The translations under genes were made by a program, and so were the position numbers. This document shows, piece after piece, positions 10,201 through 19,360 of a stretch of 64,000 nucleotides of DNA; the stretch's first letter is position 1, and each line of letters opens with the position of its first letter. The notes beneath the pieces are model-generated. The model had not been told where the DNA came from and did not search any database. It saw only the letters and a program-made list of their open reading frames with translations. This DNA is from an uncultured Nitrospira sp. (GTDB lineage: Bacteria; Nitrospirota; Nitrospiria; Nitrospirales; Nitrospiraceae), in NCBI GenBank assembly GCA_902500995.1, contig CABVSR010000020.1:20226-84225 (forward strand), given 5' to 3'.

Positions 10201-10867
10201 CCAGAATACCGTTGAGTGGTTTCTCCTTCCGGCACTTCTTGAGCAGATCGAGAAAGCCCAGCCATTCCTTCTGATCTTCCTCATGGGTGACATACCGGCC
10301 TGCCGTGTCGAGCAGCACCGCATCGTTCGTAAACCACCAATCGCAGTTCCTGGTTCCACCCATCCCCTGCAGCCCTTGCCCTGATTCGCCGAGATAGGGA
10401 AACTGCAACCCCGAATGCCGCAGGGCCGTGCTTTTCCCAGATGCGGGCGGGCCGATGAACATGTACCAAGGCAACGCATAGAGGGCGGCTTTCCCCTTGA
10501 CCCCTTTCCCGATCGCAGACTCTTTCAGAGCCGCGACACCCTTATCAAACTGGCGGCGCAACGCTTCCAGCTCTTCCTTATGATCAGGCCTGGCTGCCGC
10601 CACCTGTATTTGCGCCTGTTGTCGAAGCGATGCCTCCAATTGGGATGCACGGCGCTGCGAGACGAGATGGTGAGCGAGATAGAACACGAACCGCAGCAGG
10701 CCGATGATAATAATCACCTGAACCCGGCTTTCAACCGATTCAAGACCCACCTGAGGGCCCATCAACCACACCAGCCAGATGAGACAGACCACTCCGAACT
10801 CGACCACCAGCCGAGGATGCCCCAAGATGGCAACGAACAGCGATGCGATCTTCGCGAACAACCCCAT
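7235..10867 (-). CDS. tssM: TssM (IcmF-like) inner-membrane protein of T6SS
   Basis: A 1210-aa IcmF/TssM protein. Two hydrophobic segments lie near residues 5-40 and 48-66 and a third near 445-465. A cytoplasmic NTPase-like domain has the P-loop GPPASGKSTALRHSG near residue 140, GTRNCDWWFTNDAVLLDTAG and FTKCDLV. The long periplasmic portion contains the IcmF-related and C-terminal DUF1215-type regions that hold TssJ. The Walker A motif is intact. The ATG overlaps the tssL stop by one base (TAATG). Length is normal. Confidence 0.95.
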   Translation of the reverse strand: MGLFAKIASLFVAILGHPRLVVEFGVVCLIWLVWLMGPQVGLESVESRVQVIIIIGLLRFVFYLAHHLVSQRRASQLEASLRQQAQIQVAAARPDHKEELEALRRQFDKGVAALKESAIGKGVKGKAALYALPWYMFIGPPASGKSTALRHSGLQFPYLGESGQGLQGMGGTRNCDWWFTNDAVLLDTAGRYVTHEEDQKEWLGFLDLLKKCRKEKPLNGILVAISIADLMQAGEEELEAHAKKIRGRIDELMTHLGIVFPVYLIFTKCDLVRGFVEFFEELTKAEREKIWGCTFPKSAAKEPAQVRFKTEFEQLLAAVKSRRLARLVNARGPYKLNILTFPLQLASATDKLTRFVELLFQSNPYQENPMFRGFYLTSGTQEGTPIDRILDVISRASGLGDMVASVFSPAETKSYFLKNLFTDVIFPDQFLAGPSTAIHKQRGVLRVAAFAAGTLFVAISVVALAFSYIGNRALVSNTLSVALNAPDLAVTDAASLEKNLAYLDRLGERFGDLVSYSENGVPFHLWGLYRGERLLDDLQEVYAHQFEKIFLIPTKRAMETELDQFASGDERREAIAASDYYHSMLKAYIMLGEPKRLNSPYLDRWLTAHWNERLKGLYATYAVPDWVQDSIQRHMVLYTGVLARAPQGRVELNKRLVASVQERLREIPIVDRLYGLSLREVDESLRPAPFSVETALQGTQQGTIISDHPIPGVFTYEGWKGPFQVAMGRVLERLGSEAWVVGEPDTKQVDVERGIKRLYFQDYVLHWRAFVKSLALGPAVTPANMEELLSALSQTDSPFLRILEAVDRNTVPEPEGIAKLQESAVGLLGKMKEKLGLETVGKKLEKPQRAPDAAEFPGGVTVHFLALHDLIAARKEAKEETPLIQYLTELRKAHQMIRPVLLSETISPDTKTLARTIVAGGSNGLQQGIDKTDSLLQKLDTELRESMVTLLSEPWLMTMRGVLERTRLDIDQRWGTDVFQACQRTIEGKYPFRSSGEDAVVEDVVNLLHPEQGALWRFYQADLKPFLEERGDRVVRRVSNGIALTVSDAFLESLEKAKFVSDSLFTKGSQDLGATIEVYPYPPQGLAGRSVSEVRLDIGDQRLRYRMEPQEWWEMKWPGPMPSLGAALLVQVGNSSVAKEFKDVWGLFKLIRAGVIESSDHSDVKVKVQWELLTPDSKPLQIRYDVRAKSVKNPFRPGFFEQFTCVPHVT

Positions 10868-11565
10868 TATCCCCTCGCCTCCTGGAGGAGCCGTCTCAAT
10901 TCATGGCCGACATAAGCGGAGTCTTGTCCGATCAAAATGGATAGGCCGAGATAAAAGAGCAGGACCAGTGAGGTGCTGACTGCAATAATGACCCACACGG
11001 GAAGCTCGCGCTTGACCATCTCCAGCAACTCTTCCGGACGCCGCCCGCGCGGCGACAGCGGTGGAATCTCCCCGCGCTTTCCCTGAATCTGGCGTGTCAG
11101 ATCCTCCACCAAGCCACGTAACCGTTCCCGATTTTCCAGCTTGTATTGCCCCTCGAATCCGAGCAGGAGGCAGTATGTATAGAGCTCCAGCAGGTCGACA
11201 TCCAGCGGAACGCCGCCGCGAATATGATCCAGTCGCCTAAAGAACCCTTCGCCGGCCGTAAATTCCCCGAACAATTCGTATTGCAGCGGCCGAGCGGCCC
11301 ATTCATCCTTTTGGGGCCAGCGCGAGTTGATGAGCATCTCGTCAAGAAAGGCGGCCACAGCGTAACGAGCCTGTGTCAAGGCGTCCTGGGGCAAGCCGGA
11401 GATCCGGCCTCTTTCCTCAGCCGATTGAAATAACTGGTGCAGCCGTGCCCGCAGGCTCTCGACCCCTCCTGGATTGGCGGCGTCGCGAAGTTGCACCCCA
11501 AGCACCAAGAGGTCGTTGAACACTTCGCTCAGAGAACTCGTCTTCTCGGACTGGGCGATGACCAT
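10867..11565 (-). CDS. tssL: TssL (DotU/IcmH-like) inner-membrane protein of T6SS
   Basis: A 232-aa DotU-family protein: a cytoplasmic helical domain followed by one C-terminal membrane helix (VWVIIAVSTSLVLLFYLGLSIL, split here by position about 190-211). Family motifs include AAFLDEMLINSRWPQ and the GEGFFRRLDHIRGG stretch and YTYCLLLGFEGQYKL. There is no peptidoglycan-binding OmpA extension, so another protein must supply wall anchoring. AAGGAGTAACCAGCC precedes the ATG. It is coupled to tssM. Confidence 0.94.
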   Translation of the reverse strand: MVIAQSEKTSSLSEVFNDLLVLGVQLRDAANPGGVESLRARLHQLFQSAEERGRISGLPQDALTQARYAVAAFLDEMLINSRWPQKDEWAARPLQYELFGEFTAGEGFFRRLDHIRGGVPLDVDLLELYTYCLLLGFEGQYKLENRERLRGLVEDLTRQIQGKRGEIPPLSPRGRRPEELLEMVKRELPVWVIIAVSTSLVLLFYLGLSILIGQDSAYVGHELRRLLQEARG

Positions 11566-11571
11566 GGCTGG

Positions 11572-12912
11572 TTACTCCTTCGTAGCCAGAAGCTGTAACC
11601 GAAGAGACTGGAGACTTTGGGGAACATGCAGGGCAATGATTTGCGTGCGCTTGATGTCCTCCCAAAACACCCCTCGATCATCGAGACGAAAGTACTGCTG
11701 GCCGACCCGCACCGGCAAGGTCGCTGGAGGGCGTGGGGTATGGTACAGCCGGACTCCTGGCATTGCCGCTGCCACTATCTCCTTGAGCTTGGCGGGTGAG
11801 CCGATCCGGATAAATTGCGGCACCTGCTGCCGGATCTGGTCTTCGCTGAGATCGCCGGCTGCGACCAAGAAAAACTGAGAGGACGCGAAGAGGCGGCTCT
11901 CCGGGACCCGCGCCACCCATACATTATCCCCGCTTGCCTCCAGCGCGATGGTCAGATAATGCGTGGGCTGGAACCGTTCGACGATGGAACGAATGGTATG
12001 GTCCAAGTCTTCGAAGGTCGCCGCAAGGTTGTCGTGTCGATAGGGCGCCAACGTCCACACTTCCGCCGGACCGGCCAACATCGCGAGTGCCCCTGCCAAA
12101 CGGGCAAGGATCAGGTAGAGATCTTCCGGATGTACTTTTTCGACGAGATCCGCATGTTGCATGGCCGGCAGATTGGCCATGAGCGCGGAGAGCAGATGAT
12201 ACTTCCCTAAATCCATTCCAATCGCTTCTAAAATGCCCCGCTGGGCATTGCCGTACGAACCGATTTGAGCCGTGAGGAGTTCAATCAGCCCGCGATGAAG
12301 CCGCATGAGGTAGGAAGAAGCGGAGATCCACAAACATGGAGGAATATAGGTTTCCTTCAATGCGATGGCGCCAGCCTGGGTCCTGAGCAACTCGCCGATC
12401 TTCAAGACCACCATGTCGCTCGTAGGCTCGCCCGAAAATAAGAGACGGAGATTCTTCCGTGCGACCAGGATCTCCTGAGGATTCCCGCCTGTCGTGGAGT
12501 CCTTCCGTTCGATGTAGGCGGAGGAATAGCGGGCGGCTCGGGTGCCGGACTCATCGCCCAATGCGCAGTTCACTCCGTCTGGCTGCTCCACCGGCAGAGC
12601 CAGAAACACATCGAGGTGGTCCAGCGAGGGCGGGAACAGATCACCGATCAACCGCGTTTGCGGAGCCATGTCTTCTTCCGGAATCCTGACGACCACGCCA
12701 TCCGGCAACAGGCCCTGAAAACCAAGCAAGGTCACGCGGCCGTTGGAAAGCCCGTCATGATCAAAATCCAACCTCAAGGCGCCGTAGCCGAACGCCACCA
12801 GCGCACGGAACCGTTCATTGAGATGACGCTCGTAATATTGATCCCACTGTTGAAATAACTGCGGAGTGAGGAGCATCCCCTCGCTCCAGACGACTTTTTG
12901 GTTATTCTCCAT
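11572..12912 (-). CDS. tssK: TssK, T6SS baseplate trimer protein
   Basis: A 446-aa TssK/ImpJ/VasE protein, which links the baseplate to the TssJLM membrane complex. Clear family opening: VVWSEGMLLTPQLFQQWDQY followed by FGYGALRLDFD. Later come SYLMRLHRGLIELL and GPAEVWTLAPYRHDNL, and the C-terminal RLYHTPRPPATLPVRVGQQYF is diagnostic. Length is typical. It lies six bases upstream of tssL and 20 after tssJ. Confidence 0.95.
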   Translation of the reverse strand: MENNQKVVWSEGMLLTPQLFQQWDQYYERHLNERFRALVAFGYGALRLDFDHDGLSNGRVTLLGFQGLLPDGVVVRIPEEDMAPQTRLIGDLFPPSLDHLDVFLALPVEQPDGVNCALGDESGTRAARYSSAYIERKDSTTGGNPQEILVARKNLRLLFSGEPTSDMVVLKIGELLRTQAGAIALKETYIPPCLWISASSYLMRLHRGLIELLTAQIGSYGNAQRGILEAIGMDLGKYHLLSALMANLPAMQHADLVEKVHPEDLYLILARLAGALAMLAGPAEVWTLAPYRHDNLAATFEDLDHTIRSIVERFQPTHYLTIALEASGDNVWVARVPESRLFASSQFFLVAAGDLSEDQIRQQVPQFIRIGSPAKLKEIVAAAMPGVRLYHTPRPPATLPVRVGQQYFRLDDRGVFWEDIKRTQIIALHVPQSLQSLRLQLLATKE

Positions 12913-12932
12913 TGTGTTGACCGACGCCTTCC

Positions 12933-13427
12933 TTATTCGTCCTTCAATTTGAGCCTGTGTTCATCCAGCATCAATTTGACGGTCGGAGTTTTAAAGGGGA
13001 TCCAGGTGGACTGGTCCGACGACACGACTCGCCGCCATTGCTCTCCTTCCGGCCTACGAAAGAGTGCCATGACACCCAGGAACTGGACCCCCTTTTTCTG
13101 ATCCACCTGCAATTCTATGGAGGCCTTCGTTTCAGGATAGACGGTCACCTCTCTCCGTTCGAGCATATCCCCTTCCAACACCTTCTCGTCATTCCTCCAC
13201 AGCGCCCGAAAATCGGCTCGATCGAACCGCTCCCTGTTCCTCAATTGATACACGCGCACGACAACGGACAAGGGCGCGCCGGACTCATCGGGATTCAGCC
13301 TATAGGTCGGGAGGAGCGTGACGCGGACATCCTTGATGCCGCTCCCGCACCCGACAGTGATCCCTCCCATCATGAGGATGATCAGGAATAAAGAAAGATT
13401 ATCGACCACGTTGAGTCTTCTGGACAT
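12933..13427 (-). CDS. tssJ: TssJ outer-membrane lipoprotein of T6SS
   Basis: About 164 aa from the ATG that reads MSRRLNVVDNLSLF. I prefer this start because GAAGGGG lies seven bases upstream; a longer frame starts further into tagH. A hydrophobic leader ends at VGCGSG, a plausible lipidated Cys. The mature part shows the TssJ/VasD pattern LSVVVRVYQLRNRERFDRADF and a C-terminal FLGVMALFRRPEGEQWRRVV. TssJ binds TssM in the periplasm. Its 5' end overlaps the end of tagH by about 29 bases. Confidence 0.9.
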   Translation of the reverse strand: MSRRLNVVDNLSLFLIILMMGGITVGCGSGIKDVRVTLLPTYRLNPDESGAPLSVVVRVYQLRNRERFDRADFRALWRNDEKVLEGDMLERREVTVYPETKASIELQVDQKKGVQFLGVMALFRRPEGEQWRRVVSSDQSTWIPFKTPTVKLMLDEHRLKLKDE

Positions 13428-14652
13428 CCAAATACCCCTTCGCGAAATGTGGCGCCAGTATTTGTTCAAAGATCCTGACTTCCTCCTCCGTAAATCGTCG
13501 ATGTTTGTGCTTGAAGTGTTTCCAGGCTCCCCATCGTTTCAGAAGACGGAAGGAAGCCGGAAGCCGCAGCGGCCCGAGTTGAACAGGACTGGCATCCATC
13601 TCGGCTTCGATTGTCGCCGGATCGAACTCCCTCAAAACGGCGCGAAGACTTTCTTCGAATCCTTTAATCACACCGATCTGATGGAGGGCCAAATCGCGAA
13701 ACACTCGTTGAAGGTCTGCCATGACGACTTCTGTATCCTGGGGATTCGAAAGCTGGTCAAGAAGATAGGCCCCGACCTGGCGCTCATTCTCCGCCTGTTT
13801 GATCTGATTCGGCGCCCAGTTGAGAATGCGCGTCGCCTCGACGTCTAACTCACGAGCGAACTGCCGTCGGCCTTGCAATGACTCGACCAGATTGCCGAAA
13901 GTAATGTCGAGGATCTTATCGATCCGGCGGATCAATTGGCCGACGAATTCAGCGGTCGCCGGCGAGGGAAGCCTTTGGTAGTATTTCTGCGCAATGGCGA
14001 GTAGACCTCTATAGGCAGCTTCCTCGGCAGCCTGATTCGCGCATACCGATTGTGGCGGAGCCGACTCCGGAGGATGAGCGGGCGTCGGCAGACCGAGTCG
14101 GAGCGATAGACCGTCGCGGACTTTTGCCATCAGAGATTGAGCGCCTCCTGCACCTTGCCGTGTCAAAGCCGGGCGGAGCATGTCCATCAATGCCGCTTCA
14201 CGCTCCTGACTCGTACATCCCTGCAATTCGGCATAGCGGCGGCAGAGCTCGTATATCAACCCATCCGGGTCGCTGCTCTGCACCGCAGTCTGCTGCTCCT
14301 CCACCACACTATGCGCCGTGCCGTTGGGCTGCGGGGCCTGGACTGAAAACAGAATGGTGAAATCACCGATCAGAATGCGGTCGCCTTCCCGCAGAGGATA
14401 TTCACGTTGGGGCACCAGCGACTGATCGTTCATCCTAGTGCCATTGGTGCTCCCTACATCAACCAGCACGCAGGCGTCCGCTTTGCGGCGAATCGCCGCG
14501 TGACGAGAAGAGATGACCCGTTGAGGATCCTGCAACGTCACATCGTTCGAAGAAGCCCGTCCGATCGTCACCTCACTCTGATCAAAGACATGCTTCCGCA
14601 CCTGGCCGCCATCAAGAATCTCGCGAGGGTGAATTTCCAATCGAATAGCCAT
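13399..14652 (-). CDS. tagH: TagH, FHA-domain T6SS protein
   Basis: A 417-aa protein with an N-terminal FHA phosphothreonine-recognition domain (about residues 25-105: VTIGRASSNDVTLQD, SSRHAAIRR, DVGSTNGTRMND). Its C-terminal region (RQFARELDVEATRILNWAPN, FRDLALHQIGVIKGFEESL) matches T6SS-associated FHA proteins (ImpI/TagH). In other bacteria Fha is phosphorylated by the kinase PpkA and reset by the phosphatase PppA to trigger assembly. Here a kinase-like protein lies immediately upstream and a PP2C protein lies 12 kb away. Confidence 0.9.
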   Translation of the reverse strand: MAIRLEIHPREILDGGQVRKHVFDQSEVTIGRASSNDVTLQDPQRVISSRHAAIRRKADACVLVDVGSTNGTRMNDQSLVPQREYPLREGDRILIGDFTILFSVQAPQPNGTAHSVVEEQQTAVQSSDPDGLIYELCRRYAELQGCTSQEREAALMDMLRPALTRQGAGGAQSLMAKVRDGLSLRLGLPTPAHPPESAPPQSVCANQAAEEAAYRGLLAIAQKYYQRLPSPATAEFVGQLIRRIDKILDITFGNLVESLQGRRQFARELDVEATRILNWAPNQIKQAENERQVGAYLLDQLSNPQDTEVVMADLQRVFRDLALHQIGVIKGFEESLRAVLREFDPATIEAEMDASPVQLGPLRLPASFRLLKRWGAWKHFKHKHRRFTEEEVRIFEQILAPHFAKGYLDVQKTQRGR

Positions 14653-14660
14653 CGACCCAA

Positions 14661-15971
14661 TTACATACGCTCGGCCGACACGAGATCGCAGATTCGCAGA
14701 AGCTCGCGATGCCGAGCAGCGGCTTCAAACAAATCTATTCTCGCCTGCTCGGCCAAGTGTTCTGCACCTTGCACTGCACCAGTTAACGCTCCCGGTACAG
14801 CCGCCGTGTCTCTCGCCCCGGTATTGCTACAAAAGCCAAAACCCGGGATGCGTGACGTCAGCCGTAATCCATAGATCAACGCGTCGTACCAAGCAAACTC
14901 AGACAGGCAGTCGGAGGATGGAGCAAAGATGTCTCGTTGTTCTTTTAATCTTCCGCTGACCCGCGTGAAGCGAGTCCAGTGATCGTCCGGCTCCAGGCCC
15001 TGAACGAGTGGCTCCAATCTATCAAGTACCGCGCTCAGTTCCCGCTGCACGACCTCGAAAGGACGAGATGGATTCACAAGGAGGCATCCAAAGAGCAACA
15101 TCCCTAAACTATAGAGGTCGCACGCATGATTAAATGCACGAAAGACCTCTGTCTGGGCTTCGGACAACACTTGTTGTTTGGCCCTCTCCAATTGCGACCA
15201 TACGGCCTGTGGGATTGCATCCGTCACGCCGCTGACGACGAGCCCTCTTTCCGCCGCCTCGACCTTTCTTGCCCACAGAGAAATCAACGTGGTTCCATTT
15301 CCCGGTAACCGCAGGGATAAGTGAAATACATCGTGTTCGGAAAAGTCAGCGAATGACACCGCATTGGAAAACACATGGGCTCGTATAAGCCCGCGTGAGG
15401 CTTGTTCATCCCCGTCATCCGGGATACGCTCCACCGCACGAAGCAGAACCGTAACCGAGAGTTCACGCCCCATCGGCCATTGCTTTATGGCGGGCGCAGT
15501 GTAGGTGGGATCAATATCTCCAGAGGGGACAAAGATTTCCTGAGCCATTTCCTTTCGCATCGTTTCATGGACCAATGGGGTTGCCCCGTTCGCCTCATCT
15601 AGATTCACCGCGAATAACCATCGAGCCGGTAGCCACGCAAATGTAGGGTCGCTAGGATGCGCCCTGATATGTTCGGGGGCTAGAGACAAATGAGGACGTT
15701 GATGTTGCCGATAAAATTCAGCTGTAGCACGACATAGGCAGGCAAACCCACTGAGTTTTAACCACAAACATTCAAGTGGAAGCCGGACAGGATCATCCTG
15801 AAAGAGAAACTGCCGACCTACGGAGAATCTGGCTCGAAATGGAGGGAACGATTGGACCAGCTCAGGAACAGTTGACCAATCGGCTCCACCTAGCAGGTCA
15901 CAGGCTGTGTCCCATCGAAGAGATGGAGCCGCAGCTCCAAATGACGGAATGTGTGGCCCATGATTAGACAT
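14661..15971 (-). CDS. Kinase-fold-like protein at head of T6SS operon, probable pseudokinase
   Basis: About 436 aa, starting at the ATG reading MSNHGPHIPSFG; a GTG further up gives 11 more residues. I find no strong database-type match from memory. HLSLAPEHI (about residue 115) sits where a Ser/Thr kinase would have HRDLKPEN, and ACDLYSLGMLLFGCL (about residue 315) resembles the DxxSLG alpha-F helix. The catalytic Asp position is Ser and no P-loop or DFG is obvious, so catalysis is unlikely. The gene ends eight bases before tagH and probably heads the T6SS transcript. Kinase-fold assignment is inference. Confidence 0.5.
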   Translation of the reverse strand: MSNHGPHIPSFGAAAPSLRWDTACDLLGGADWSTVPELVQSFPPFRARFSVGRQFLFQDDPVRLPLECLWLKLSGFACLCRATAEFYRQHQRPHLSLAPEHIRAHPSDPTFAWLPARWLFAVNLDEANGATPLVHETMRKEMAQEIFVPSGDIDPTYTAPAIKQWPMGRELSVTVLLRAVERIPDDGDEQASRGLIRAHVFSNAVSFADFSEHDVFHLSLRLPGNGTTLISLWARKVEAAERGLVVSGVTDAIPQAVWSQLERAKQQVLSEAQTEVFRAFNHACDLYSLGMLLFGCLLVNPSRPFEVVQRELSAVLDRLEPLVQGLEPDDHWTRFTRVSGRLKEQRDIFAPSSDCLSEFAWYDALIYGLRLTSRIPGFGFCSNTGARDTAAVPGALTGAVQGAEHLAEQARIDLFEAAARHRELLRICDLVSAERM

Positions 15972-16142
15972 AGGGCAGTCACCGTACAGGACAAACGCCC
16001 ACACTATTGATGCAGATGACTGGGTGGGTCTGTGGCGAATCGGAAGGTAGCTCTTTCAACGAAAGAAATCAAGCACATAGATGTCGAAATGGAAGTATTA
16101 TGTCAACGCCCCTGCCTGCCTTTAGAACCTAGCCGACTCTAA

Positions 16143-19100
16143 CTAACTACCGGAAAGTTGGTAGGGAGAGCCTCCACCATCTCCCACCAGCATAAAGGAG
16201 GCCCACGCATGGGGATGGGCAAAGTACCTCTTTTCAGGATGCCTAACAGCGATCTCGAAGAGTGCCAGCATTCCCTCCCGCAGAGCTTTTGCGGGCGGAA
16301 TGGATTCAACATCACTGTAGCGCTGAAATATCTGCTCCATTAGAGACCTGGTCGCTTCATCATCTACACTCCACTGACTAACCAATAGTGCCTTGGCTCC
16401 CGCAAAGAAAAAAGCTCGAGATAACCCTGACAAGCTTTCCCCACTTCCGTCTGCTCCCGCAGTGTTACATGCCGACAAAATGACCCACTCAGTCGAGTGC
16501 AACTTGAGATCAAAAATGTCGTCCATAGATAAAAGCCCATCGTTTTCCTCTGTAGGAATATCTGGTGGTGTGAGGACAAGAGCCGGCTGTGTGACTCCCT
16601 GCAATTCCCCGGCTAATAATCCATGGGTTGCGAACGAGAGAACCTTTGTGCTTCCTAGACGACCCGTAGAGTTAAGTCGACGCACCTCTGGCTCGGTTGC
16701 ACGACGATTGATGAATACATTGGTTTCCGGATCAACACCGAGAAGCCGGGCCACAGCCAATAACTCGTCACGAGTCCCTGGTAAATTATCGAGCCTGCGT
16801 AATGTATCTCCTGCCACGCGCATACCGCGCGCGGGCACCATTTTTCCTCCTCGTTCATGCCCAGATCCTTGCAAGAGTGGATCACCGAAGCCAATGAAAG
16901 ATTCTTTGGGAGTCTCAATAGTAGCTGCATTTTGACGCAGCATTTTCAATGCGGAAATGGACGGAAGAACTGTTGAGGTATACGACTTCACGAACCAAGG
17001 AAGACCCGCATAGTCAACTAAGTCATTCAGCGATGGGACTCTGCCCTGCTGAAATATTTGAGCAAAGCGACTAAATTGTTTACTCCTCCGATCCGTTAGA
17101 AGAGCAGCAAACGGAAGAGGGAAAAGCACCTCATCCGGGGCTAAAAACAGCTGCGAAACATTTGCAAGATGTTGCTCTAAAGAATTAAAAAGAATCTGAT
17201 AAAGATCTGCTGCGGCCTCGACATCATAGGCAACCGACACAGGGCTCTCACTATTAGTTCTTTGTTGAGGAACGATGCTCGACCGAACCTTTTCAACTAA
17301 ACTCACAAGCTTGGCGCGCGGCACCAGCGTTTCACGATAGGCCACAGGCTTGCCCGAGCGAAGCAACCACATTTGAACACGATCCCCAAGCGTATAAAAC
17401 GATATCAGCGCCTCATCAGGTCGAAGCATGGGTAAGACAGCACTAATATCTAGCGGTCGAGGCTGTGCTAGTTCAGCATAACGTGGCGCTTGGGTTCGCA
17501 ATTCCGCACCAGCCTGATCGAGGGAATACTGCAACTGGGACAGGTCCTGCTTAAGTTTGTCCAATTCACCCGCGGAACGATCCCTTTCAGGAACACCATA
17601 GACTTCATTCAGACGCGTCCATAGTTCCAGACGCTTGCGGCGAAGCTCTTCGAATCGCATCGCGACTCCGAGCGTTTTTTCACTCACCCCTTGGCGCTGA
17701 GCGATACTCTGAGCCACCGCTGCTTGCACCAACCAGCCTCGCGCTTCTTGCGCCACCACAAAGGCGTCCGATACAGCCGACTGTTGCTCAGCTGGTTGCT
17801 TTGTATCACGTGTGAGCGCGGCTAACATGTGAGCATAATCCTGCAAGCCTTTGAGATCGCTCTTCCAGATTTTGCTCATGGCTTCATCATCGAGTCCCGC
17901 ATTCTCCGCACTTTGTGCCTGCAGAATTTGACGGGCGCGTTCATAGAGAGGTCGAGAAGCGACTAGGTGGCCCTGCGCGTGCTTTGCGCGTGCCAAGTCA
18001 AAGAGGCTCCGAGCTACATCCTTGTGGCCAGGCCCAAGCGCTGTCTCCCTAATTTGGACGGCGCGGCTAAAAAACGACTCTGCTGAGGAGAATTTATTGG
18101 ACTGGCCCTCGAGGTATCCTAGGATGGTTAAGGTCTGTGCCACAGCCGGATGATCGCGCCCCAGCGATCGTTCCTGGATCTGAAGCGCGCGCTGCAGTAA
18201 TGCCCTAGCTCCACTGAGATCTCCGTCCTGACGCCTCGCTTCTGCCAACTCTATGAGGGTTGAAGCAACAAACGGATGGTTCTGGTCCACGGCAGCATTC
18301 TGGATCTCCAGCGCTCGTTCGAACCTTTTTCGCGAGCTTTTCCCGTTTCCTAGGGCACGTTCAGCAAGACCGATCTCATAGAGATTACCGGCTATTTCTG
18401 GGTTATCCTCGCCATAGCTTCGTTCATTAATTGCAAGTGCCCTCATGAGCAATGACAAGGCGCCATCATAATTTCCAACCTTGCTTTCTAGCATCGCCAA
18501 TTGGGTTAGCGCGGCTGCTACATACGGATGCTCCCGGCCCTTGGTCTCTTCGTAAAGCGACAACGATTCCAAGAGTAACGAGCGCGCTTGTTCGAATTTT
18601 CCTTGACGGCCCAAGATATTGCCCAGAACGTTAACGGCCATGGCAAGATCAGCGGGCCGAGGCGGATTAGCCCCCCGCAAGATTGTAACCGCCCTGTCTG
18701 CGGTAGAACGTGCCTGGACAAGCTGGCTCATTCCACGTTGAGCGATAGCGAGATGAGCCAGAGTCATCCCTAAATCTGGATGAGAGGTGCCAAGTGTGCG
18801 CTCTTGAGTCCGGACACTTTGTTCCAACAACTGCATAGAATGCCCAAATTTTCCTCCTGCATACAACATCGCGGCCAGGTGTGTCAGACTTTCGCCCACT
18901 CGTGGATCGTCTCCTCCAAAAGCAGAGCGTCGAATAGCGAGGGCTCTTTCAAGAAGTGGTCTCGCTTCATTCAGTTTGACGAGAGCTGAGTGTACTAACC
19001 CTAATGTTGTTAGTGCCTCTGCCACACGTTCGTCTTTTGATCCCAGAGCACCTTCACGAAGAGTCAGCGACTCGCGAGCTGGTGCAACAGCCTGCCTGTA

Positions 19101-19346
19101 GTGACCTTGTTCATAAAGAGCTTGCGCCTGTTCATGGGCGGCCTGAGCTTTCTGCAAGAGGACTATTTGGTCGGCATCCGTCAAGGGAACGGAGGGCTCT
19201 CGGGGTGCAGAAACTATTGAACATGCACCACATAGGGAAGCTATTACCAGAAGGGCAATCGAAAGATGCCTATCTATCCTGTGGGACACAGGTTGTACCC
19301 AACACCACTCATAACAGCAAACAAGGTTAGCAAACTTTAACGTCAT
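16143..19346 (-). CDS. TPR-CHAT protein, caspase-like protease candidate with signal sequence
   Basis: A 1067-aa protein. A hydrophobic leader (SIALLVIASLCGACSIV) suggests export, perhaps as a lipoprotein, although the lipobox is imperfect. Residues about 60-480 are kinesin-light-chain type TPR repeats of roughly 42 residues (e.g. GESLTHLAAMLYAGGKF, HPDLGMTLAHLAIAQRG). The C-terminal third is a CHAT domain. It has FATHGLL with its His near residue 908 and SACNTAGADGSGESLSG with its Cys near 960, the caspase/separase-type dyad. The gene starts 14 bases after the TPR/barrel gene, so both form one operon. GC is lower than in the T6SS cluster. Confidence 0.88.
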   Translation of the reverse strand: MTLKFANLVCCYEWCWVQPVSHRIDRHLSIALLVIASLCGACSIVSAPREPSVPLTDADQIVLLQKAQAAHEQAQALYEQGHYRQAVAPARESLTLREGALGSKDERVAEALTTLGLVHSALVKLNEARPLLERALAIRRSAFGGDDPRVGESLTHLAAMLYAGGKFGHSMQLLEQSVRTQERTLGTSHPDLGMTLAHLAIAQRGMSQLVQARSTADRAVTILRGANPPRPADLAMAVNVLGNILGRQGKFEQARSLLLESLSLYEETKGREHPYVAAALTQLAMLESKVGNYDGALSLLMRALAINERSYGEDNPEIAGNLYEIGLAERALGNGKSSRKRFERALEIQNAAVDQNHPFVASTLIELAEARRQDGDLSGARALLQRALQIQERSLGRDHPAVAQTLTILGYLEGQSNKFSSAESFFSRAVQIRETALGPGHKDVARSLFDLARAKHAQGHLVASRPLYERARQILQAQSAENAGLDDEAMSKIWKSDLKGLQDYAHMLAALTRDTKQPAEQQSAVSDAFVVAQEARGWLVQAAVAQSIAQRQGVSEKTLGVAMRFEELRRKRLELWTRLNEVYGVPERDRSAGELDKLKQDLSQLQYSLDQAGAELRTQAPRYAELAQPRPLDISAVLPMLRPDEALISFYTLGDRVQMWLLRSGKPVAYRETLVPRAKLVSLVEKVRSSIVPQQRTNSESPVSVAYDVEAAADLYQILFNSLEQHLANVSQLFLAPDEVLFPLPFAALLTDRRSKQFSRFAQIFQQGRVPSLNDLVDYAGLPWFVKSYTSTVLPSISALKMLRQNAATIETPKESFIGFGDPLLQGSGHERGGKMVPARGMRVAGDTLRRLDNLPGTRDELLAVARLLGVDPETNVFINRRATEPEVRRLNSTGRLGSTKVLSFATHGLLAGELQGVTQPALVLTPPDIPTEENDGLLSMDDIFDLKLHSTEWVILSACNTAGADGSGESLSGLSRAFFFAGAKALLVSQWSVDDEATRSLMEQIFQRYSDVESIPPAKALREGMLALFEIAVRHPEKRYFAHPHAWASFMLVGDGGGSPYQLSGS

Positions 19347-19360
19347 GGATCACGAGCTCC

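Noticed and set aside
8927..10384. Long plus-strand frame of 485 codons
   Set aside because: It lies wholly antisense to tssM, has no recognisable protein pattern, and is explained by GC-rich codon bias on the other strand.
1..16004. Possibility that the contractile locus is a phage-tail-like injection system or prophage
   Set aside because: tssJ, tssK, tssL and tssM are all present, which define a T6SS; no phage lysis, capsid or terminase genes are seen.
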